Assembly (NCBI GenBank): GCA_045629945.1
Contig: JAZQSE010000029.1
Location: forward strand, 1-64,000
Length of the DNA: 64,000 nt
Source: UBA1765 sp045629945
Lineage (GTDB): Bacteria > Fibrobacterota > Fibrobacteria > Fibrobacterales > Fibrobacteraceae
Direction of reading: 5' to 3'
Shown: positions 33,701 through 43,303 of the stretch, piece by piece
Layout: every line of letters begins with the position of its first letter
How positions within the stretch are numbered: the stretch's first letter is position 1
Notes under the pieces: generated by a model
Database searches by the model: none
The model's input: the letters and a program-made list of their open reading frames with translations, nothing else
Told to the model about the DNA's origin: nothing
Made by a program: the position numbers and the translations under genes

Positions 33701-34933
33701 TTAGATTTCCTTCTGAAGTTGTGCTAATTCATAAGATAAAATACCATGAGCAACAGCTACATTCAAAGATTCTAAATCGCTGCTCATAGGAATCTTTACC
33801 GTTTCATCAGCTAATTCAATCAGATAAGCATTTGTACCGGCACCTTCATTACCAACTAAGAAAGCTACTTTACGCAATTTTCTTGGTGGCAAATCCCGTA
33901 AAGATTGTCTTGCATGCAAATCGGTCGCTACAATCAAATAACCCTTTTGACGCAAGAAATTTATTTTATCAATCAAATCCACATCAGATTCAAATGGGAC
34001 ACGTAAAAATGTTCCCGAAGAACCTCGAACTACTTTAGGATTAAACGGACTAACTGTCCCTTTACCAAGAATCATACCACCCGAAGAGAAACCCAAGCTT
34101 GTGCGAAAAAGGGTTCCCAAATTTCCTGGATCTTGAACGGCATCTACAATCGTTAAAACATTTCTAGTTGTTTCATAATTCGGGCGACAACTTGCCTGAC
34201 GGCAAACTGCAAAAATCCCTTGTGACGTTACCGTTGTAGAAGCTTTTTCCATCAATTCATCTGAAATATCATGTAAACGGACACCCGCAGCACGAACTAA
34301 GTCTAACAATTCGGCATTCTGGAATGATTCTGCGTAATAAACACCTATGACTTGATCGGCGTGGTGCGTAACCAATTCCTGAACAACGTGAATTCCTTCA
34401 CCAATGAAATTACCTTCACGTTCACGACCTTTTTCAGTCGTTAAAGCCACCACTTTTTTAAACCAAGGTGGGATAACATCATCTGGAGCAGAAGTCGCTT
34501 CAAGTACAGAAGCTTCGAGCAAAGATTCTTCTTTCTGTGTTTCAAAATCTTGCTTCGGTTTTACTTCAGGACGTTGTCTATAAATCGGAGTCTGTTCGTC
34601 TTCTTTCCAAACACGACGGCCTACAGAACGGCGTTTGTCTCCACCAAAGGATTTTCTTTCTCTAAATTCACCATCTCGAGAAAAGGAACGACGTTCACCG
34701 AATGGTTTGCGTTCTGAATCTCTAGAAAAGGAACGCCGTTCACCAAATGGCTTACGTTCTGAATTTCTAGAAAAGGATTTTTTCCCTTCAAAAGAACCTT
34801 GTGACTTTGAAGCTGAAAACTCACTTCTTTCGCTTCTGTTGTATTTACGTTCATGAATATTTTCGCTTACTCCAAACTTTTTGTTTAAAGTAGTGCGAAC
34901 TGTTCTTTTGGAATCCAATTTTTTATCAGGCAT
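33701..34933 (-). CDS. SpoU/TrmH-family RNA 2'-O-methyltransferase with repetitive basic N-terminus
   Basis: 410 residues. Residues 1-120 are Arg/Ser/Lys-rich with a 15-residue repeat (SFSRDSERKPFGERR and variants), probably disordered and RNA-binding. An RNA-binding substrate domain (about 155-240) and the knotted SpoU domain follow, with IVDAVQDPGNLGTLFRT, LVGNEGAG and IPMSSDLESLNVAVAHGI motifs. It methylates ribose in rRNA or tRNA; the RlmB group is the nearest fit but the target is uncertain. It overlaps dxs by 8 bp. Confidence 0.87.
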   Translation of the reverse strand: MPDKKLDSKRTVRTTLNKKFGVSENIHERKYNRSERSEFSASKSQGSFEGKKSFSRNSERKPFGERRSFSRDSERKPFGERRSFSRDGEFRERKSFGGDKRRSVGRRVWKEDEQTPIYRQRPEVKPKQDFETQKEESLLEASVLEATSAPDDVIPPWFKKVVALTTEKGREREGNFIGEGIHVVQELVTHHADQVIGVYYAESFQNAELLDLVRAAGVRLHDISDELMEKASTTVTSQGIFAVCRQASCRPNYETTRNVLTIVDAVQDPGNLGTLFRTSLGFSSGGMILGKGTVSPFNPKVVRGSSGTFLRVPFESDVDLIDKINFLRQKGYLIVATDLHARQSLRDLPPRKLRKVAFLVGNEGAGTNAYLIELADETVKIPMSSDLESLNVAVAHGILSYELAQLQKEI

Positions 34934-36803
34934 TATAGACTTCCATTATTTTAGCGGCAACTGATTCACCGTCTATTTTCAATTGTTTATACAAATTAGC
35001 AACTTCTCCGTGTTCTACAAAGGCATCTGGTAAGCCCATCCGAAGAAGAGTCTTGTTTTTTAAACCAAAATCAGCAAGCATTTCTGCAATAGCTGAGCCA
35101 TAGCCACCCACAAGCGTATTATCTTCTAAAGAAACAATCACGGAATGTTTTTCAAATAATTCACGATAAGCTTCTGTATCAAGTGGCTTAATGTATCTTG
35201 CATTCACAAGAGTTGTTTTTTTTCCATGTTCTTTAAGAATCGCAGAAGTTTTTTTCAACTCTTGCAACATAAATCCTGCACCAAGCAATAAGATTTCTTC
35301 TCCTTCTTCTTCAACAAAGAACTTGCCAAATGGTATTGAAGGGAGAGTTTCTTTCCATTCGTTAGAAAGAGCATTACCTCTCGGGTAACGAATAGCTACA
35401 GGACAATTCAATTCTTTCGTTGCTTGCGTAAGCATAGCGCGCATTTCATGCTCATCAGCCGGCGCCATAATCACAAGACCTGGTACAGAACGCAAGAAAG
35501 TCAAATCAAAAGCACCATGATGCGTCGGGCCATCAGCACCGACAAGGCCTGCTCTATCAAGAACTAAAACAACATGAAGATTCTGCAAAGCGACATCATG
35601 AATAATCTGGTCATAAGCCCTTTGCATAAATGATGAATAGATTGCCACAACAGGAACCACTCCTGCACAAGCAAGGCCTGCTGCAAAAGTGACAGCATGT
35701 TCTTCTGCAATCCCAACATCGATTACTCTATCTGGCAATTCTTGAGCGACAATATCCAAGCCACACCCAGAAGGCATAGCTGCTGTAATTCCTAAAATAC
35801 GAGAATCTTCTTTGGCTAGTTCAAGGACTGTTTTTCCAAAAACAGATGTTAAAGAAGGGTTAGTATTTCCAGGTGAAAGAGGCAAGCCACTTTCTGGATC
35901 AAATGGATTACAACCATGCCATTTTGAAGGATTCTTTACAGCGAGTTCAAGGCCTCGTCCTTTTTCTGTAACAACATGAACAAGGCAAGGTCCTGGAAAT
36001 TCTTTTACTTTTTTCAATAAAGGAACAAGCTCTGTTAAATTGTGTCCATCAATCGGACCAAAATAACGAATACCTAAATCTTCAAACAAACGACCTGGTT
36101 TAAGAGCAAACTTAGTTGCTGTTTCTGTTGCTGCAAAAAGATCTCTAAAACGACTTCCTAATACGCCAGGAATTCGTTGCATGGCTTTATCAACATCATT
36201 ACGCAACTTATTGTATTTAGGGTCAGAAATAATCTGATTCAAATATTTTGAAAATGCACCAACATTTGGAGCAATGCTCATTTTGTTGTCGTTCAAAATA
36301 ATGGTCATATTTTGCTTTAATTCGCCAGCATTATTCAAAGCTTCAAAAGCCATTCCTCCAGTCAAAGAACCATCACCGATAATAGCGACAACGCTATTCT
36401 TTTTACCGAAATGATCTCGGGCTACAGCAAAGCCCAATGCTGCAGAAATAGAAGTTGAAGCATGGCCTGCACCAAACTGGTCAAATTCGCTTTCTGAACG
36501 TTTTAAAAAACCAGACAAACCGCCTTGCTGACGGAGCGTATTAAAACGATTAAATCTTCCTGTTAAAAGCTTATGGACATAAGCTTGGTGACCAACATCC
36601 CAAACCATAACATCTTCAGGAAGATTATACACCTGGTGTAAAGCAAGCGTCAATTCAACCACACCTAAAGAAGATGCCAAATGCCCACCATGTTTTGATA
36701 CCTGACCAATAATGGTAGAACGGATTTCTTCAGCAAGAATTTCCAATTCCGTGACAGAAAGATTCTTTATGTCTTGTGGAGTTTGAATATCTTGAATATG
36801 CAT
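34926..36803 (-). CDS. dxs: 1-deoxy-D-xylulose-5-phosphate synthase
   Basis: 625 residues, standard length. Thiamine-diphosphate motif GDGSLTGG (143-150) with the N-N partner shortly after, the transketolase Pyr-domain Glu in DVGIAEEHAVTFAAGLA, and the DRAGLVGADGPTHHG block. First enzyme of the MEP isoprenoid pathway. It is 1 bp downstream of ispA, so precursor synthesis and prenyl-chain synthesis are coupled. Confidence 0.96.
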   Translation of the reverse strand: MHIQDIQTPQDIKNLSVTELEILAEEIRSTIIGQVSKHGGHLASSLGVVELTLALHQVYNLPEDVMVWDVGHQAYVHKLLTGRFNRFNTLRQQGGLSGFLKRSESEFDQFGAGHASTSISAALGFAVARDHFGKKNSVVAIIGDGSLTGGMAFEALNNAGELKQNMTIILNDNKMSIAPNVGAFSKYLNQIISDPKYNKLRNDVDKAMQRIPGVLGSRFRDLFAATETATKFALKPGRLFEDLGIRYFGPIDGHNLTELVPLLKKVKEFPGPCLVHVVTEKGRGLELAVKNPSKWHGCNPFDPESGLPLSPGNTNPSLTSVFGKTVLELAKEDSRILGITAAMPSGCGLDIVAQELPDRVIDVGIAEEHAVTFAAGLACAGVVPVVAIYSSFMQRAYDQIIHDVALQNLHVVLVLDRAGLVGADGPTHHGAFDLTFLRSVPGLVIMAPADEHEMRAMLTQATKELNCPVAIRYPRGNALSNEWKETLPSIPFGKFFVEEEGEEILLLGAGFMLQELKKTSAILKEHGKKTTLVNARYIKPLDTEAYRELFEKHSVIVSLEDNTLVGGYGSAIAEMLADFGLKNKTLLRMGLPDAFVEHGEVANLYKQLKIDGESVAAKIMEVYNA

Positions 36804-36804
36804 A

Positions 36805-37692
36805 CTAATTTACTCGTGTCACAATAAAAGCGGCAATTGAACGCAATACACTTGTATCACCAGGTAAGCTATCTAATTCAGCAATAGCTTCTTTATACAA
36901 AGCATTGGCTCGTTCTCTTGATGCTTCAAGACCAATTACAGAAGGGTAAGTTGCTTTCCCACGTTCTTCATCAGAACCAGCGTCTTTACCTAATTGTTCT
37001 GTTGTGGAAATAACATCTAAAATATCATCAACTACTTGGAATGCAAGGCCAATTGATCTGCCAAATTTTTGAATAGAAGCCAACTGTTCTTCTGTAGCAG
37101 AAGCAAGTTCAGCACCTATGCAAAGCGAAGCTTCTATAAGAGCAGCCGTTTTATGGTAGTGGATATAATCTACTTCTGCTAAAGAAACTGTTTTACCTTC
37201 GCATTCTACATCGCGCATTTCTCCGCCGAGCATACCAAAAGTACCCAATTTACTAGCAAGAATTTCAATCGCACGAGCATTTCCTGTTTTTGCCATAAGT
37301 TCAAAAGCAAGAATACACAAAGCATCGCCAGAAAGAACTGCTGTTGCTTCTCCATAGTTCTTATGGGCAGTTGGTTTTCCGCGACGCATATCGTCATTAT
37401 CTACACAAGGTAAATCATCATGAATCAATGAAAATGTATGCAACATTTCAAGAGCACTCATTGCATACCAAACAGAATCGCCCGTTCCACCAAATAATTC
37501 AAAAGCAGCCTTAACTAAAGCTGGGCGCAAACGTTTACCACCAGCAAACATTGAATACCGCATGGCTTCATGTAAGCGTTTAGGTTCTTCCTGTTCAGAT
37601 GGCAGGAGTTCATCAAATTTCAATTCTACTGCTTTAGCAGTCTGAGAAAGATATTGTACGGCAAGAGCCGCATCGGCATCATATTTTTGCAT
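36805..37692 (-). CDS. ispA: Short-chain polyprenyl (farnesyl) diphosphate synthase
   Basis: 295 residues. First Asp-rich motif DDLPCVDNDD (92-101) and second DDILD (222-226); GGKRLRP at 51-57 binds the substrate. Condenses IPP with DMAPP/GPP to FPP. It heads the ispA-dxs-SpoU-pyrF operon. The usual small exonuclease VII subunit gene (xseB) found beside ispA in many genomes is absent here. Confidence 0.93.
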   Translation of the reverse strand: MQKYDADAALAVQYLSQTAKAVELKFDELLPSEQEEPKRLHEAMRYSMFAGGKRLRPALVKAAFELFGGTGDSVWYAMSALEMLHTFSLIHDDLPCVDNDDMRRGKPTAHKNYGEATAVLSGDALCILAFELMAKTGNARAIEILASKLGTFGMLGGEMRDVECEGKTVSLAEVDYIHYHKTAALIEASLCIGAELASATEEQLASIQKFGRSIGLAFQVVDDILDVISTTEQLGKDAGSDEERGKATYPSVIGLEASRERANALYKEAIAELDSLPGDTSVLRSIAAFIVTRVN

Positions 37693-37744
37693 AGTACAAA
37701 GATATTTAATTCTAGAGAAAACAAAAGATTTATTTTAAAAAATT

Positions 37745-37761
37745 AAGCCTAAAAATGGCTT
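37745..37761 (-). terminator. Terminator after the diguanylate cyclase operon
   Basis: On the minus strand AAGCC, ATTTTTA loop, GGCTT, followed by AATTTTTT. It lies 39 bp past the small-lipoprotein stop and before ispA. Confidence 0.6.
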
Positions 37762-37799
37762 TTTATAAGCCTGAAGCAAAGGAATTCTATTTTGAGAAC

Positions 37800-38192
37800 T
37801 TAAGGGGAAAGAAATTCCAAATCTACTTTGGAATTTTCAGAACAAGATGCTTTCCATTTACAAAGTGCAGGAACATTCACTACTGCGTCTGCAGAGCAGA
37901 CACCATCAAAAACAAACGATTCTGTTTCTGCTTTCTTAACACTTGAAATAGTCGCAATAAATGAAAAATTTGATTTATCAGCATTTTTTTGTATTTCAGA
38001 ATGTTCCATCAAAGCATTGGTAACAAGAACCATACACTTTGAAACATCAGGATTATCTGAATCTAAATCATTCAAAGGTTCCCAGGAAATCTGAAGCGGA
38101 ACAAACTGTACATTTGATTTAGAAGTGCCTGCGCAGCCAAAAAAATTAAATGCTAAAAACAGGAATAAAGAAAAGAAGATTATTTGTTTCAC
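37800..38192 (-). CDS. Small lipoprotein coupled to a diguanylate cyclase
   Basis: 130 residues with a lipoprotein signal (lipobox FFGC, Cys20). The mature part has four Cys and no recognised family; the pattern resembles small periplasmic lipoproteins of the DUF4136 kind only loosely. Its ATG overlaps the stop of the upstream GGDEF gene by one base (TAATG), so it is likely to be co-translated and might act with that protein's periplasmic domain. Confidence 0.65.
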   Translation of the reverse strand: MKQIIFFSLFLFLAFNFFGCAGTSKSNVQFVPLQISWEPLNDLDSDNPDVSKCMVLVTNALMEHSEIQKNADKSNFSFIATISSVKKAETESFVFDGVCSADAVVNVPALCKWKASCSENSKVDLEFLSP

Positions 38193-39520
38193 TAGGAGCC
38201 TCCACGGAAAGCAGCACTTGTAACTCTATTACGACCACCTTCTTTAGAAGCATACAATGCCTTATCAGCACGTTCAAACAAGTTTTTCGGGTCTTCTCCA
38301 GGAACCATTTCAGCAACACCAAATGAGCATGTCACCTGACGTTGTTTGATAAGAACAGAAGATTCAATAGCTGTACGTAATTTTTCAGCCAAGAACTGGG
38401 CATTCTGTAAAGGAGTATCACCACAAAGCACAACAAATTCTTCGCCACCCCAACGAACCAAAGCATCAGTATTTCTGATTTTTCCTTGAATCAAACGAGA
38501 CAAATTCAAAAGAACTTCATCGCCAGTGTTATGACCAAATGTATCATTTACATCTTTAAAGTGGTCTATATCCATAATAACAAAAGAAACTGGAATACCG
38601 TGCTTATTTAAACGTTCTTGTTCACGAGTAAGCACATCAACAAAGCCAGCCCTGTTCAAACAACCTGTCAAAGGATCTGTTTTACTTTCTCTTTCGTAAT
38701 TGTTCTTAACCACTTCTAAAGCTGCTAAGTTGCGTTCAAGTTCTTTTTGACGTTCTTTATTGATTTTCTGAGCTCTATGATAATCCATAAAGCGGAACAC
38801 AAGAATTATAAGGAACGTAATAAACCAAGCAAAAATCAAGGCAGACACAAGGCGCAATTCTGAAATCATTTTCCCTTTAAAACAAATGCCCATAATTTCA
38901 AAAGTACCAAAGCCAAGTGGCGCACCAGTACCTGTCTGAATTTCTATTAAAGGCACATTAGAAATATCAACTCTAGCTTTATGTACATTCACAGAATTCT
39001 GTGCGACCCACCAGCCAGCTACACGAAATTCTTGTGGGACAAATGCTGCAGGATAAGATTCTTCTAATGGGAAAAATTCAAGTTCATTAAATTTCAATGA
39101 CGTCAAATCGCCTTCACGGTAAATATCTTTATCATAACCGCGCAGATAAAGGCGGACTGAACCTTCGCCACGGGGTTTTATCCATAAAAAGACACTATCA
39201 TAAACCGACAAATCTTTCCCTTGAGTTTTACCATCCCCAAGATATATCTGCAAACCAGCATAAGGGTAAGGCATACCTTCGCGCAACTCATAATCCATTA
39301 TGATAGAAGAATCTGTTTTTTGCAAACTAACTACAGAATTACCACCATCAAGAGAATCAGAAGTCGGCACAATATAAGGATAAGATGCCATATTTATGTG
39401 GTAAAGTGAATTCAAACCATATTTATGTGTCAACAGAGCTGCTACTGTAAATACAAGCAATACCAGAATGAGCACATTCATTCTGAACAGAGCTAGCGTT
39501 TTGTGAACTATTTTATGCAT
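38192..39520 (-). CDS. Membrane diguanylate cyclase with periplasmic jelly-roll sensor
   Basis: 442 residues. Membrane helix 15-32; periplasmic domain 40-215 with a beta-jelly-roll look (VFLWIKPRGEGSVRLYLRG), similar to glycan-binding CIA30/CBM folds; second helix 222-243; coiled coil; GGDEF domain with the active loop GGEEF (358-362) and an inhibitory RxxD site (R349-D352). It should make c-di-GMP in response to an outer signal, perhaps a polysaccharide. It lies between a CE2 esterase and ispA, and forms an operon with a small lipoprotein. Confidence 0.88.
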   Translation of the reverse strand: MHKIVHKTLALFRMNVLILVLLVFTVAALLTHKYGLNSLYHINMASYPYIVPTSDSLDGGNSVVSLQKTDSSIIMDYELREGMPYPYAGLQIYLGDGKTQGKDLSVYDSVFLWIKPRGEGSVRLYLRGYDKDIYREGDLTSLKFNELEFFPLEESYPAAFVPQEFRVAGWWVAQNSVNVHKARVDISNVPLIEIQTGTGAPLGFGTFEIMGICFKGKMISELRLVSALIFAWFITFLIILVFRFMDYHRAQKINKERQKELERNLAALEVVKNNYERESKTDPLTGCLNRAGFVDVLTREQERLNKHGIPVSFVIMDIDHFKDVNDTFGHNTGDEVLLNLSRLIQGKIRNTDALVRWGGEEFVVLCGDTPLQNAQFLAEKLRTAIESSVLIKQRQVTCSFGVAEMVPGEDPKNLFERADKALYASKEGGRNRVTSAAFRGGS

Positions 39521-39582
39521 TTAAATCCTATTTACCAAGTAAGAGTAATATATATAAAAAAAGAATATGTGTTATATGAATT

Positions 39583-39607
39583 TAAAAAAAATGCTGTTTT
39601 GAGCATT
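39583..39607 (-). terminator. Terminator of the esterase gene
   Basis: On the minus strand AAATGCT, six-base loop, AGCATTT, then five more T. The stem begins at the esterase stop codon. Confidence 0.8.
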
Positions 39608-40656
39608 TACCGGCTTAAAAAACCGCCAAGTCGAGCTATTTTAGGCAACAATTTCTGAGACATATCTTGTTGAGAACGTTCATTAGGATGCCCATGAAGA
39701 GCCGTATTTTCAGAATAAACTATTTCCATTTCAATATCTTTGAAACCGGCATTTTTTTCTGCAAGAAAAACCTTTTCAACCGCAGGAATCAACAAATCTT
39801 CTGGATAAACTTTTGTTGCCACTAAAAGAAACTTGACTCCAGGAGAGGTTTTTCTATACTTTGCAAGTAAATCTCTGTATGCTTTGATAAAAGCATCTTC
39901 TGAAGCTTTCGGGCCTTCACCTTGAAAATCATTTATTCCAACAAAAACAACTACAACAGAAGGTTGCCAGGCAGAAAAATCTCGTTTTTTACCGCCTTTT
40001 GAAACTGCAGCCATTCCCGGAATGGTGTATTCTAACAAATCAGGAATATGCCAATCAGGTTCAATACCAGCATAATTATGTACAAGCCCACGCCCACTAA
40101 ATGCAGAAATCCGATAATCTGCTTTTAGCTTACTTGCCACAATATAAGCATAACTTTTAGTTGTATTCGTTGTTTCTTCGACCGTTCCCGTTTCTGGATC
40201 AGGTGCCTCTACGCCATAACCAACTGTGTAAGAATCGCCAATAAATTCTAGTTTGCGAGAAGAAGGTTTTAATGGTTCAAAAGAAAAACCTTTTGAAAGT
40301 TTCAAACCATAAATTTTTGATTCCCCCGGCAAAGATTCGCTACAATGCACTAGTTCAACCAAATAATTTCCAACTGGTAAACTTTCAACAATATTATAGG
40401 ATTTCCGATCAGAAATAAGAATCTTCTGTGTAGCTTTTCCATCTACGATTACTTGCCAATAAGAAGAACCTTCCATATCAACAGATAAAGTTCCACCTGA
40501 AATTTTAAAAGCTATTTTGGCGCCAGGAGCACTTGTTCGGTAAAAATCGGTATTAGATTCCCACAAGCCAACAAAAAGAGCATTTGAAAAATCATTTGCA
40601 GCAGAAGAAACTACAGCAAGTAACATTGTTAAAACTCCAGACAAAAGAAATTTCAT
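39607..40656 (-). CDS. CE2-type SGNH acetyl esterase, secreted
   Basis: 349 residues. Signal peptide to about residue 20; N-terminal beta-sandwich (25-130) as in carbohydrate esterase family 2; SGNH hydrolase domain with nucleophile Ser142 in FIGDSYTVGYG, the block-III GIND motif, and the terminal His in ALHGHPN. CE2 enzymes remove acetyl groups from xylan and other glycans, fitting a plant-fibre degrader. It overlaps the upstream gene by one base. The exact sugar specificity is inferred. Confidence 0.85.
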   Translation of the reverse strand: MKFLLSGVLTMLLAVVSSAANDFSNALFVGLWESNTDFYRTSAPGAKIAFKISGGTLSVDMEGSSYWQVIVDGKATQKILISDRKSYNIVESLPVGNYLVELVHCSESLPGESKIYGLKLSKGFSFEPLKPSSRKLEFIGDSYTVGYGVEAPDPETGTVEETTNTTKSYAYIVASKLKADYRISAFSGRGLVHNYAGIEPDWHIPDLLEYTIPGMAAVSKGGKKRDFSAWQPSVVVVFVGINDFQGEGPKASEDAFIKAYRDLLAKYRKTSPGVKFLLVATKVYPEDLLIPAVEKVFLAEKNAGFKDIEMEIVYSENTALHGHPNERSQQDMSQKLLPKIARLGGFLSR

Positions 40657-41240
40657 TAAAATGCTGCTTTTTTCAAAGAACTAGGGCTGTTGGCATTCTG
40701 ACGTTCTTGTTTTTCGCCCGAAAGAACTCGATGCGTTACAGAACCTATAGAGTAATAACGACCATCTTTTGATACAATCGCAGTAAACACATTCAACAAT
40801 CTAACTGAAAACCATTCTTCGTAAAGATTAAAACCTTCCCGTAAGTTAGATTCTGTCACTTCATTTTTTTTACCAGCGGTGCCGTATTTTAAACTGAACT
40901 GTTCACCCATATAATTTACGGCTTCGAGAACTTTAGGCATACGAGCGGCTTCAATGCGCCCCGTACGGATTTCAAATGAATAAAATTTTTCGTTGCGATT
41001 AAAAAGAAAATCTACTTGTACCGGGAGATCCCCCATCATAAAAACAGGAATAACAATACGACTGCTAGATTCAGCCATACCATAAGGTTCATAGCCCAAT
41101 TTGAGAATTTCTTCAATGACCGTTTCTCTATCCATGCCAAACGGAATACCGGCAAATTCATTTTTATCACCAGTCAAAGTAGTTGCCATAGCCACTACAT
41201 GCAAACAGAGTACGCAAAAAAGAAAAAGCACTTTATTCAT
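40656..41240 (-). CDS. Exported hypothetical protein upstream of the esterase
   Basis: 194 residues with a signal peptide ending VAMA. The mature domain (FAGIPFGMDRETVIEEILKL, then a beta-rich part) resembles small exported proteins that start with a 'GIPFG' strand and a helix, but I cannot name a family. The C-terminal 25 residues are low complexity. Coupled to the esterase gene by TAATG. Confidence 0.55.
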   Translation of the reverse strand: MNKVLFLFCVLCLHVVAMATTLTGDKNEFAGIPFGMDRETVIEEILKLGYEPYGMAESSSRIVIPVFMMGDLPVQVDFLFNRNEKFYSFEIRTGRIEAARMPKVLEAVNYMGEQFSLKYGTAGKKNEVTESNLREGFNLYEEWFSVRLLNVFTAIVSKDGRYYSIGSVTHRVLSGEKQERQNANSPSSLKKAAF

Positions 41241-41409
41241 AAATTACCACTAATTTCTTGTGTCAATTTAGTAAAAAGACAAAAATATCGTCAATAAATC
41301 ACAAAAAACATCTGTGGATAAAATAACAACAAGGAATTTTTCTACGGAATGAGGGCTTTTTAACGCAGAAATGACCTCATTTTTCTTTGTGAATTCTATA
41401 TTTTCTGCC

Positions 41410-42501
41410 ATGTCTAGCAATTTTGGCAAAATTTTCACTATTTCAACATGGGGGGAATCCCATGGAGCAGGTATTGGAGTAACTATTGATGGGTGTCCTG
41501 CAGGAGTTCCTTTAACCGTAGAAGACATCCAGTTCTACCTGGATAGAAGAAAACCAGGTCAAAATACACTTACAACCGCTCGGTCTGAAAAAGATAAAGT
41601 GCAAATTCTTTCTGGTGTTTTTGAAGGAAAAACAACAGGAACACCGATTTCGCTGGCTATTTTTAATGAAGACCAACGTAGTGGCGATTATTCAGAAATG
41701 CAATCTTGGTATCGTCCGGGGCATGCTGATTTAACTTATGATTTAAAATATGGTTTCCGCGATTATCGCGGTGGTGGCCGTAGTTCTGCAAGAGAAACGG
41801 CGGCTCGTGTTGCTGCCGGTAGCATTGCTCGAAAAATTTTAAAATCTCTTTTCGGAACAGAATTTCTTTCTTGGGTTTCCTCTGTTGGCCAATTTGAAGC
41901 AAATATTGATTTTGATTCTCTTACTTACGATTTAATAGATGCTTCTCCAATTCGTTGCCCGGATGAAGAAGCTTCTTCAAAAATGGAAGAAACTATCGCA
42001 ATAGTCAAAGCTGAAAAAGATAGTATTGGTGGAACAGTTTCTCTTTTAATCCGAAATGTTCCCCCTTGTCTTGGCGAACCAGCTTTCGATAGAACAGAAG
42101 CATTACTTGCCCAAGCCATGTTAAGCATTCCTGCAAGTAAAGGCTTTGAAATAGGTTCTGGTTTTCAAAGTGCAAAAATGCGCGGGAGTGAACACAACGA
42201 CATTCCTTACTTTGAAAATGGAACATTTCACACTAAAACAAATTATGCAGGTGGCACTTTAGGCGGAATAACCAATGGCGAAAATATTTATTGTAAAATA
42301 GCCTTTAAACCAACTGCAACCATTGCAAAAGAACAAGAAACCGTAAACAAAGAAGGCGTTGCCGGAACTCTTGCGGCTAAAGGCAGGCATGACCCTTGTG
42401 TTGCTGTCCGAGCTCCAGTTATTGTTGAAAGTATGGCGGCCCTTGTCCTAGTAGATCTCTTTTTAAGAAACCGTGCAAGGCAAAATCTTTTTGAAATTTA
42501 A
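41410..42501 (+). CDS. aroC: Chorismate synthase
   Basis: 363 residues from ATG 41410; the frame is open for 13 codons upstream but the family starts at SSNFGKIFTISTWGESHG. Conserved GESHG, RPGHAD, YRGGGRSSARETAARVA (FMN-binding) and RHDPCVAVRAPVIVE blocks are present. Converts EPSP to chorismate. No Shine-Dalgarno is evident. It is monocistronic and ends at a shared terminator. Confidence 0.96.
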   Translation: MSSNFGKIFTISTWGESHGAGIGVTIDGCPAGVPLTVEDIQFYLDRRKPGQNTLTTARSEKDKVQILSGVFEGKTTGTPISLAIFNEDQRSGDYSEMQSWYRPGHADLTYDLKYGFRDYRGGGRSSARETAARVAAGSIARKILKSLFGTEFLSWVSSVGQFEANIDFDSLTYDLIDASPIRCPDEEASSKMEETIAIVKAEKDSIGGTVSLLIRNVPPCLGEPAFDRTEALLAQAMLSIPASKGFEIGSGFQSAKMRGSEHNDIPYFENGTFHTKTNYAGGTLGGITNGENIYCKIAFKPTATIAKEQETVNKEGVAGTLAAKGRHDPCVAVRAPVIVESMAALVLVDLFLRNRARQNLFEI

Positions 42502-42512
42502 AGACGTATTAA

Positions 42513-42540
42513 AAAGGCTCCGCTAGGAGCCTTTAGCTTT
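42513..42540. terminator. Terminator shared by aroC and mazG
   Basis: AAAGGCTCC, GCTA loop, GGAGCCTTT (42513-42534), followed by TAGCTTTTT on the plus strand. The mazG stop lies inside the stem. Confidence 0.75.
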
Positions 42541-43302
42541 TTCCCATAAGGACAAAACTTCTGTTTCTGTTTTGCCTTTAAAATCAGAAGTTTTAGCTAA
42601 CGTTTCCATTTTCCGGAAACGTTTTTCAAATTTATTATTTGCTTTAGACAAAGCCAATGCTGCATTCAAACCACAATGCCTTCCGTAGTTGATTAAAGAA
42701 AAAAGAATATCTCCAAATTCTTCTTCTAAACGATTTTTATCAGGGAAATCGGTTGCTTGCCTTTCTTTTTCAAATTCTTTAAATTCTTCTACAACTTTTT
42801 CAAAGGAATCTTTTGCATGTTTCCAGTCAAACCCAACTTTTGTAGCTCGCCTTTGCAATTCTTGTGCTTTAGAAAGTGGCGGAAACCCTTTAGGGACTTT
42901 TGCCATTGCAGATGGGTCTTTCAATTTCCCTTTATTTTCTTCTGCTTTTATTTCATCCCATTGTTTCCGAACTGCAAAAGAATCATTTGCAGTTGCGTTT
43001 CCAAACACATGAGGGTGACGGCGAATCATTTTTTCAGAAATCCCCTGAATAACATCATTGATGTCAAAAGTTCCTTCTTCTTTACAGACTTGTGCGTGAA
43101 ACACCACTTGCAACAAAACATCTCCAAGTTCTTCTTGCATGTGTTTGATGTCGCTATTTTGTGCGGCTTCAATGTATTCATAAGTTTCTTCTATAAGATA
43201 AGGCAAAAGTGTTGAAACATTCTGCGCTTTATCCCAAGGACAACCATGCTCTGAACGGAGCGTTTTCAATATATTCACCAAATCATCAAATGAGTATTCC
43301 AT
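42523..43302 (-). CDS. mazG: Nucleoside triphosphate pyrophosphohydrolase MazG
   Basis: 259 residues from ATG 43302 (MEYSFDDLV). Two MazG domains: HGCPWDKAQ and EETYEYIEA with EELGDVLLQVVFHA in the first, and EEFGDILFSLINYGRH in the second, both with the ExxE...ExxD metal motif. Hydrolyses damaged or surplus NTPs. Divergent from dprA with a 1-bp gap, so their control signals overlap in each other's coding starts. Confidence 0.94.
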   Translation of the reverse strand: MEYSFDDLVNILKTLRSEHGCPWDKAQNVSTLLPYLIEETYEYIEAAQNSDIKHMQEELGDVLLQVVFHAQVCKEEGTFDINDVIQGISEKMIRRHPHVFGNATANDSFAVRKQWDEIKAEENKGKLKDPSAMAKVPKGFPPLSKAQELQRRATKVGFDWKHAKDSFEKVVEEFKEFEKERQATDFPDKNRLEEEFGDILFSLINYGRHCGLNAALALSKANNKFEKRFRKMETLAKTSDFKGKTETEVLSLWEKAKGS

Positions 43303-43303
43303 A

